Below, in pieces: positions 56,205-64,000 of a stretch of DNA of 64,000 nucleotides (positions within the stretch are counted from its first letter, which is position 1; every line of letters starts with the position of its first letter). Origin of the DNA: Bathymodiolus brooksi (lineage: Eukaryota > Mollusca > Bivalvia > Mytilida > Modiolidae); NCBI GenBank assembly GCA_963680875.1, contig OY804582.1:52594646-52658645 (forward strand). Direction: 5' to 3'. Made by a program: the position numbers and the translations under genes. The notes beneath the pieces are model-generated. The model did no database searches and was not told where the DNA came from. It saw only the letters and a program-made list of their open reading frames with translations.

Positions 56205-57322
56205 GGTTGACATGGATCTATGATTTACATGTATTTGGCTTGTACAAGTATTCTACATACATACATGTTGTTATGTTTTATATTGTGCCAAAGATTGTCT
56301 ATCAGCTGTTAGTGAATGTTTGTTAATTTTATTTATATTTTATTGGTTTTTCCAAAGCAAAAAGATAATGCTTTCATAAGTTTTGTTTATTATTTCTTGT
56401 TTGTATTTTTATAAAAATCTTTAATAAAGTTAATTTGAAACTCTTTATTTATTTTTTTGCTTTTGTATCTCCCTTATGCATTGCTTTGCCCTTAGCTGTT
56501 TTTATTCCCTTTAACTTTTCGGTCGTTTGACAAAAAGGACACATATTAAAACTATTGAAGATAAAAGTAAGGTGATGTGGTGTGACTGTCATTGAGAAAG
56601 CTATCCACAATTAAGGTAAACACCCTGTTGATTTGAAGAACATGTGGCTACCTCTAGATGTTTATTACCTGCGTCGGAACCGCCGAGAGTAGGTCTATGA
56701 ACCGTTCCACTAGGGGGATACCTAGTTTGCGTAATCTGAAACTCCAACAGTTTTCATTCCTCATCATTCAAACTTTGCACATTGATTACACATGCACTGA
56801 AGATGTGCACCTCCTATTTTGAGCAGATTTCAGTTAATATGTCGGCGACTCGGGTCAAGACAAGACTTTGGTCTTGTTTTTGATAAGCCAGTCACTTTGG
56901 AGATTGGATGCTGTCTCCTTGAAATATACTCCATATCCATTCTTATTCATACCTAACGTTGGATCTACAAATAGAAAAAAGCATGCCCATTAAGTTAAAC
57001 ATGTGTGAACGCACTATCTCCCAATTACCTGTTGTAATATCCAAAGAAGTGCTACAAACAAAAGAATATTTGAAACTAGTTTATCTCACTAGGTCAAGCT
57101 TTGGACAACAATAGCAAGAAGAAAATATAAATAAAAAATAAACAACAAATGTCTTAGGAAAAAATCACTTTTTCATAGATTATAAATTATTTTGATTTGT
57201 TTTATAACTGGAACAGGCTAATGTCTCTGCAGTTAACTGGTCGTTACTGTCAGTTATGAAACAGTTACTAGTATTCCTATCAAACATATCTAGCCAAATG
57301 AATGAAAGCTCTGGTAATTTCA

Positions 57323-58125
57323 TTAGATCAGATCTAATCCGAGTCTCTTGTGTGGTAGTATCTTGCTTTCATCGCACTTGTGAAACTGTCTTATGGGTGC
57401 CACACCTCTTGCCGCAGCATCGTCAGGATCTGAAATCGTGGCCACTTTGCGATGTGCTTTTTGGATCTTGCCTTCAGGTCGAAGATATGATTTCTGAAAA
57501 AACAAAAAAACAAATGCCAAATTAACATGTCTAAAGCTAATTCAAACAATTCGATTATAGGAATTTTCATGAAAACGTATTGCTTAAGTGGCGATCCTGT
57601 ATTTACTCAGTTTCATGTTTTTTTGGCACTTTATATTCAAGTCGACCCAACAAGCTGCCGTACAGTACGAATGTTATTTTAAGGCAATTCAACGTACAGT
57701 ACTGAACAATTCGCTGTACAACGCAATGAACATATTTTGAATAAAATCGTCCAGAATAAGCTATTTCTACAAAAATGTGGAATTGACACTAAGTTATAAT
57801 GACCAATAGTTGCTACTTTTTCCGTAAAATACGCGATATGCGTCCAAACAATGACGCTCGAGTCGATTTAAAGCGTCGCATGATTGTTTTGACAGATGCA
57901 CTTATTTTGAGTTTAAAACGACACATAAAACATTCTGCATGATTATATATGGTGCGATTCATTGCTACATTTCTTACAAATTGGTATATAACTCCTTGAC
58001 AACATAATACAAGAATAAACAGGAATAAATTATAAAATTCCTACCTCGTGTGTGCGATCCGTCATTGTTCTCCCGCTTGCCTGGTACACAATTTCCGGTG
58101 TCAATGATACGCAGTGATTACTCAT
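57323..58125 (-). CDS. Convergent gene E (-): shared first exon joined to a basic C-terminal exon
   Basis: Exon 1 (58125-58045, 27 codons) reads MSNHCVSLTPEIVYQASGRT and ends DRTHE at the same phase-0 donor CGAG|GTAGGAA; it differs from gene D exon 1 by one residue (A to E). Exon 2 (57493-57323) follows a strong acceptor gttttttcag| in phase 0: KSYLRPEGKIQKAHRKVATI, SDPDDAAARGVAPIRQFHKC, ending HKRLGLDLI and TAA. The predicted protein is 83 aa. It is hydrophilic with two Lys/Arg-rich patches and has no membrane segment. I do not recognise the family. The intron is 551 bp. Exon 2 looks like real coding sequence (balanced composition, no stops, clean splice site). Confidence 0.55.
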
Positions 58126-58587
58126 GCTAAAATCCAGTGATACATTATATTCGATGACAAACCTTTGTGTGCGATTGCGAAACTTTTACCCAACAGAAAG
58201 ACTATGTCTTTGTTATAGAGTCATTTTCTTTTATAACCATCACCCTCTTCAGGTTTATCCTTTCAATATGAGCTATATTACTTAGCTGCCATTTGTTTTG
58301 ACAGTGATATTTATTGTTGAATCCGATTAAAATTGACCCATGTTTATGTTCTAAACTTGGTTCAGTATGCATTGACAAATTGTTTCAGCATTCACTTCAA
58401 TGATAAAAACGATATCATGCATGTATGCGGCGCCGGATTTAGGACAAATGAGGCCATGTGCTAGTTAAGTTATGAGACCCCTTGCTTGGGCCCTGAAGGA
58501 GGTAGACCAGGTAGGCCTACACAATCAGTCGGGCATACGAAACAGAACGCTTCAAATTTAAAATTGCACCACATAAGCAGAATCCAT
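57708..58587 (-). repeat. Right arm of the large inverted duplication (about 880 bp)
   Basis: Reverse complement of 53367-54245. One visible difference is extra sequence near 58395-58410 (a 'cattcacttcaatgataaaa' stretch where the left arm has cattcacacaaa). Promoter and first exon are conserved. Confidence 0.85.
58228..58235 (-). promoter_or_regulatory. TATA box, right arm
   Basis: TATAAAAG on the minus strand, 103 bp before the gene E start codon, same spacing as in the left arm. Confidence 0.5.
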
Positions 58588-58619
58588 GTCAATGGTACAC
58601 AGTGGTAATGGGTCAGATA

Positions 58620-58835
58620 TAAGCAGTGGAACAGGAACTGCCTAGCCTTCCGATGCTCATGCGCTCACTCGGGTTTTAGTGGGGTTCTTGTTGCTCAATC
58701 TTTATCTTTATTTTGTAATGTTAAATGAACCATTGTTTGTCTTTTTTTTCCTTTTTCTTTTGCCCTTTGTATTGTCTATCTTACGAATGACGGCTTCTGA
58801 TTACCCCTTTGATAACATCAAACTTTTCGTAAATT
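58620..58835 (-). repeat. Interspersed repeat copy, inverted
   Basis: 'caggaactgcctagccttcc', 'ttagtggggttcttgttgc' and 'ttaccccttt' are the reverse complement of the family seen at 34058 and 50358. Confidence 0.6.
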
Positions 58836-58869
58836 ACTTTATCCTTGTCTGAATCCACACTGTATATTA

Positions 58870-59127
58870 GATGGATTGATTGATGTTTGGTGTTTTAACG
58901 CCACTTTCAGCAATATTTCAGCTATATCATGGCGACCAGTTTTAGTGGTGGGAGAACCACCGATCATGTGCAAGCAACTGGTAAACCGTATCACTTGCGG
59001 CTTCGAGTTGAGTGCACCCTTTTTGCAATATACACAGCCGGGTGCGAACCCACGCAGTATTGGTGATAGGATTGTATGAGTTGTTAGGTAATCCAACTAC
59101 CTAACTCTCTGAGCCACCCGGGCCCTC
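58870..59127 (-). repeat. Full-length SINE family 1, inverted
   Basis: The minus-strand head carries 'gggtggctcagagagttagg' and a B box 'gggttcgcacccggc'; the tail is near 58890-58935. Confidence 0.75.
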
Positions 59128-59690
59128 TGTATATTAGAAAGGAAACCGTTGGATTCATGAAACAATACAAGTCGACTATTGATCATCATTTGTATGGTTT
59201 TACAAATTCAACTTGTGAGAGTTTGAATGTATGAGTGGTATGTTTTAGGCTTTAGAATAGGTATTAATGTTGCCAATCTCCAGACAAGTCCTGGGTTTCA
59301 CTAGATATTGTTCAAAAGATCCAAAAAAGTTTTGAGGGCTTGTTCTGGAAGTTGTTTATGAAGTTGATCAGGAATGTCGTCAGTGCCGCGTGCAGTATCG
59401 TTGTAAATTCAAAAAGATATAATATATTTCTCCAAACCTCGAAAACAATTCTTTTTGACTTTCAACTCTCTAAATAGCTTGACGGCAACTATCAACCGAA
59501 GAAATCCTACAAAATATTTCTCAAAACTCACCTGATATGCCGCCTTTCGGAGGAGTTAGAAATTCTCCAAAGCTCTTTCATGGTGAGCAGGGGTTCTACT
59601 ATTATATTTATCTATTATTCCTTGCAATAAACTCGTCGCAATCAACCCAAGAAACATAGCTTCACTTAAGCCGCCAAGACCAGGGGCGGA

Positions 59691-59853
59691 TCCAGGATTT
59701 CAAGTTAGGGGGGCGCACTTAAAACAATTGCGCCGAGCCCCCCCCCCCCCCCCCTGGATCCGCCCCTGTGCTTAATTAACGTTGTATAACATATGCTTTG
59801 CGAATTTTAGGGGGGGCGCACGCCCCGAACGCCCCCCTCTAAATCCGCCTCTG
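59691..59853. mobile_element. Mosaic CAGGGGCGGATCC / AAATCCGCCTCTG element with AAGAC target duplication
   Basis: The left end caggggcggatccagg equals that of 33211. An inner cctggatccgcccctg ends at 59768. The rest, to ctctaaatccgcctctg, is the reverse complement of the start of the 11512 element (including ttaacgttgtataacatat). AAGAC occurs at 59686-59690 and 59854-59858. Confidence 0.7.
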
Positions 59854-59858
59854 AAGAC

Positions 59859-61280
59859 CATTATTGATGCCTATTGAACTGTTGCTCGGCCTCTGTGTGA
59901 ATCACGAACGCTCTATCATGTTCATCGATATAGCATTGGCCATCTATATATTTAGCATTTATCGAGATCCTTGGAATGGACAACATTCACCAAAATTTAC
60001 TCAACAGGTGTCGCTCGAGTACTAACGGTGGTTAGCTGAGCGTTTTATTTTCGCACAGACGTTTGTAACCTATGTAAACTATTATTTCAAACACAATTAC
60101 AATTTCTATCTAATTATCCAACAATAATTATTATTTGTATGACAATATTCCTCAAGTTTACAACAAATGCATCATCAATGAAAATGAATCTTGTAACAAT
60201 CTGCTCACATGTTACTAAATTACTCAAGTGATCACGTCATTACGTTGAAATAAGACAAGGACAACGTTGCAATCATACCTGTGAATGCGATATAAAATAA
60301 AATTGAATACATTCTTATTAATTTTTTTCTTATGTCCTCTATAAGCAAAATTCAATATTTTCAATAATTTTGTAATTAGTAAATACACATAGTATACGTA
60401 CAATAACTGTAGAATGAGAAAATACTAGTACAACTATATGATACAAGATACAAATGTAGACATCATATTTCGGAATCACTCAGTACAACTTGATTACATT
60501 TACGTTGTTAAACAAGTTTGATATTTGTTCACATTCTTTGTATTTCCCTTTTTAAAATATTTCCGTGTTGGCTTCCTAGTTTTGTTGTATCGTGATTTTC
60601 TACTTTCATGGTAAATAATCGTTTATTAATCAATGGTTAAAATCAAATAATTTCAGTCAATTTCACGTACATTATTCTTGGCGAATTTTATGTACACGGT
60701 GTTTTGTTCCGGATTCCAAACACAGTGGGTTGTCATTAAGATATATATCTTTATTAAAAAAAATATGCACCCCTATATCATTTTTAAGATATATATGCTA
60801 TAAAAAAAAAATTAAATCCCAACTAAGCGTGTTGGGACCTCATCTTCATCTCATTGAAAATTAACTTTGTGATATAGCTGAAAAATTGCGGTAAACAATT
60901 ACTCACTGATCCCCAACATGATGCTAAAAACATATTCTGCCTCAAGCATAAATATCTACATTTATAAATTTACTATTTAAGTGGTTATTTCCAAAGGGGT
61001 CTTAATTTTATGTTTTTTTAATCAAACTGTTCATGTGGGCTCTAATTTGGCGAAAATTGAAAAAAAGCAAAATTAAAAATTTTACGATTTCAGCTTTACA
61101 GTCATTCTCAAAATTACGGACCACTTTCACAACAGAAATTGCAAAAAATAAACCTTAAAATATAGACTTACTGATGTTGTAATTTGCAAGAACTGGTATG
61201 CTGGATCATTTTCTGAAATTTTCTTCCACAAATGTCATCGATTTTTATTTTTCATGAATATTTCAAATATACTACCAACA
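59859..61280. other. Intergenic, no gene seen
   Basis: AT-rich. 60815-60910 is a SINE family 2 tail fragment ('aactaagcgtgttgg', 'gatatagctgaaaaattgcg'). Confidence 0.35.
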
Positions 61281-62057
61281 CTCTTGGTAACGGACGTTAA
61301 ACAGATACCCGACATACAAACGTATCAAAATTGAACAAAAGAACTCAATTGTTTTAAAGTATTATATAGTGTTTACTCTTACATGCTGGTATGAGTATGC
61401 AAATAAATGATTGATTGCAGAATTTTTGACACTGTTTTCACGGAACGTCAATGTGAATAAATGCGAAAAAACATGTGTTGAATACATGAAAAAGTTCAAA
61501 GTTTCCAATTCAAATTTCAAACAAATCACCAGACTATTTGCTATTTATATTTCATTTATTTTTTGAATACTTGAAACCTTCAAAATTGGAAATACATGCA
61601 AGTCAAATAATCTGGATCTTTCTATTCAAATATCAATCTATATAAGACATGCTGAGTTTTGTAACGGAAGTTAATAGTGTATATGACACTTTGTTTCTAA
61701 TTAATTCAAGGACTTGCATGCTAATTTCTGATTAACAAGGTTTATTTATAGCTTAATACCAAGTGGCTATATGAAATATACTCGTCCATTTTCATGTACA
61801 ACGTATTTTATCAATGTCATTACGATACATCGATCATTTTTGCAATAAGATTCACCTAAACTAACTTTAATAGCTGATTAAAATTCGAAAATGAAAAAGA
61901 GGCAAGGTAGTATTGATTACCGTAATAAACATTTTAATAAAGCAAAAGAACAAAACAACTTGGACAATCAAGGCAACAGGAATGCTTAAGGTTTGCTCAA
62001 TTTTAAGAATCGTAACGGATGTTAATTTTGAAAAGTCTTCCAATCACCGATTTGGAT

Positions 62058-62243
62058 TCAATTGCGACACTTTCTTGTTTCTGGTATATTAAACATTCGT
62101 TTACTTCTTCCATTTGGCAACGGTTCAGGTATCCTTTTAAGTATGTCCGACAAAGAAACCCAAAGTTCATCTGGTGGATTCGGCCATCTATAAATTCCTG
62201 CATTGTTCCATGAAGTTGACACAAAACCTAAACTTGTCGCCAT
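62058..62243 (-). pseudogene. Orphan C-terminal-looking coding fragment
   Basis: The minus frame reads MATSLGFVSTSWNNAGIYRW, PNPPDELWVSLSDILKRIPE, PLPNGRSKRM and ends after RKCRN with a stop. The Trp/Pro-rich pattern 'WP...ELWV.L.DIL..I..P' resembles the end of transposon-borne proteins, but I cannot name the family. It lies among the GTAACGGATGTTAA motifs. Confidence 0.3.
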
Positions 62244-62244
62244 A

Positions 62245-62745
62245 GGGTACCTTAAGTTTAGCTAAGTTTGTGACCTTGAACTTGCACCTATGCATTCCGT
62301 TATTATTTGAGACACACCTTCTCATGATGGACAACAATGTTACCAGGTATCATCAATATCCATCAAGGCATTCAAAAGTTATGGACCGGACACGATTTGC
62401 ACAGACAGACAGACGGACAGATGGACAGACGGACGGACGGACGGACAGACAAAGTGATTCCTATATACCCCCTGAATTTCGTTCGTGGGGGGGGGGGGGT
62501 AATGGTACCTCAAGTTTAACTAAGTTTGTGACCTTGAACTTGTACCTATGCATTCCGTTATTATTTGAGACACACCTTCTCATGATGGACAACAATGTTA
62601 CCAGGTATCATCAATATCCATCGAGGCATTCACAAGTTATGGACCGAACACGATTTGCACAGACAGACGGACGGAAGGACAGACAAAGTGATTCCTATAT
62701 ACCCCCCCCCCCCCCCCCTGAACTTCGTTCGTGGGGGGTATAATG
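62245..62745 (+). repeat. Two tandem copies of a 257-bp interspersed repeat with (gacagacg)n
   Basis: Both halves run 'aagtttgtgaccttgaactt', 'gacacaccttctcatgatgg', 'accaggtatcatcaatatcc', a gacagacgg tract, 'caaagtgattcctatatacc', a C run, then 'ttcgttcgtgggggg'. Copies start at 62246 and 62503. The open frame across it is a by-product. Confidence 0.85.
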
Positions 62746-63189
62746 AGTAAACTAGTTTAAATATTGATGTGCAAGTCGAAATAATTTTGCCTGTAATTGG
62801 TCTCTCAGGTTTTAACATCCGTTACCAAGTTTAACATGTCTTAATATCTTTAGGACAGATGCATTATTGTAAAAACAGGAATTAGAGCGTGGTTTTTTTT
62901 TCTGGTGCATTTGTAAACAGGTAATTTTAAGGAGTAGATGATTTAAACCTACATGTACGCGACATTTTTTGTCGGTAGTCCTTCTGAGATCGTACTTCAA
63001 TATACAAAATTTTGGGAGCTGTACATTTTTGAATTTACACATAAATGCATATGTAAATAAATACATTTATAAACAAGACCAAAACCTAAAAGAAATGGCC
63101 ACAATTCTACCATAGGAAGCAATCAAAATGTGTGAAATCATATGGTTGAAAACAAAATTAATATCCGTTACCGCTTTAACATCCGTTAT

Positions 63190-64000
63190 TCCGGTAAGAA
63201 ATTGATGATTCATTCATTTCATTTGATTTCTCAACATAAATTTGTAAGTCTCTTTGATTAAAATGAGACAATAAGAAAAGCAAATACAACGATCTTCTTT
63301 GAAGTAACCTTTTTGTCAAGTTTAGCAAGTGAAGCCATGTAAAAATTAAACATCGATCATACAAACCTTGATTTTAGATTTATATATTCAGTGCACCGTC
63401 ATTGCTTTCACCTTGTATCAACGTGTTTACCAATGATGATTGTTGACGTCACAATCGAACGTCGAAAATAGCACACCAAACCGCATCGGGTAAGACCTAA
63501 CGTTCCATCTTTCGGGTATCGCTTGTTAATGGTCACGGTTGTTAACATTTTCATTCGTCTGGTTAAGCTAAATAATACATTTCATTGAATGTATTGTTAA
63601 ATTAGATATTCTTTGACTTGAAATCTGTCTACCACCTATATGTTAGCCACCAATTTGTTGTATCAAATGAATAAATATCTGAAATAGGTGTCACGGATGT
63701 TAAATTCTTAACGGCGACATCATTAAAAATATCATTTGACTATTTTTCTCCAATATATCTTTCTAGACGCATTAAAATTGTATTTCATGTTTTCAACTAA
63801 CATCTTACTATTAAACTTGCACATCTTTTACAACAGAAATTAATGCAGTCATTTTTGTATTGGATTAGCAATGTTCTGTAACGCTAGTTAAAAGAATATA
63901 GAGACAGTAATTAGTTAAAAATATAAAATTTCATCTTCCGACTCGTATTTTTAAATGTATCATTTTGAAAAAGGTCTTTGACAGGCATTCAAAATATGTA
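63190..64000. other. Window end, no gene seen
   Basis: AT-rich, with two of the dispersed motifs above and no ORF of note. Confidence 0.3.

Larger units (their letters stand above)
61287..63891. repeat. Dispersed 14-bp motif GTAACGGATGTTAA, about eight copies
   Basis: Copies on plus at 61287, 61661, 62012, 63692 (partial) and 63878 (weak); on minus at 62812, 63158 and 63176. None was noticed elsewhere in the window. Confidence 0.5.

Noticed and set aside
62270..62743. 157-residue open frame with RQTDGQTDG-type repeats
   Set aside because: It spans two tandem copies of an interspersed repeat and a simple repeat; it is not a gene.

Overview
This is a window of animal nuclear DNA: AT-rich, with GT-AG introns, short exons of about 50-290 bp, no bacterial gene layout, and dense tRNA-derived SINEs, Penelope-like retroelement debris, MITEs, foldback elements and minisatellites. 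The SINE tails and the repeat containing 'cacgaaccccac' match repeats I recall from bivalve molluscs, so a bivalve is my best guess for the organism. This is inference; no alignment was run.

The main protein-coding content is a cluster of three related genes. I reconstructed them exon by exon from splice sites, conserved intron phases and similarity between the copies. Gene B (+, 15548 to 35160 or 37362) is essentially complete: signal peptide, Cys-rich N-terminus, a 'CNLP...W..W' domain, a 'LLGNFYYTY...C...S..D.C' domain, two further beta-type modules, one transmembrane helix and a Pro-rich tail. It has two mutually exclusive in-frame last exons. Its coding exons sum to exact multiples of three. 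Gene A (-, 8668 to beyond position 1) is a divergently oriented relative that starts with a signal-peptide exon but seems to lack the first domain. Gene C (-, about 50792 to 44425) faces gene B tail to tail. It is incomplete as seen here and appears to carry a one-base shift just after its transmembrane segment. These look like the uncharacterised mollusc/arthropod surface proteins that Pfam splits into the DUF7042/7043/7044/7045 families, as I recall them.

The most unusual locus is at 53367-58587. Two inverted arms of about 880 bp, nearly identical, lie about 3.46 kb apart. Each carries the same TATA box and the same 27-codon first exon ending in a phase-0 donor. The two first exons point inward to different phase-0 3' exons. 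The + strand one holds a partial zinc-finger motif and the - strand one a Lys/Arg-rich C-terminus. I read this as a pair of convergent genes sharing a duplicated promoter and first exon.

The rest is repeat-driven. There is a 3.7 kb minisatellite of 35/42-bp units inside a gene B intron, and a 62-bp minisatellite that grew from inside a SINE. A 24-bp array is open on both strands. A 1.5 kb foldback element has a 5-bp target duplication. Three insertions of a CAGGGGCGGATCC-type element each have recognisable 5-bp target duplications. There is also a Penelope-like reverse transcriptase fragment and a KRBA2-like N-terminal fragment. A 14-bp motif (GTAACGGATGTTAA) recurs about eight times across the last 2.7 kb.
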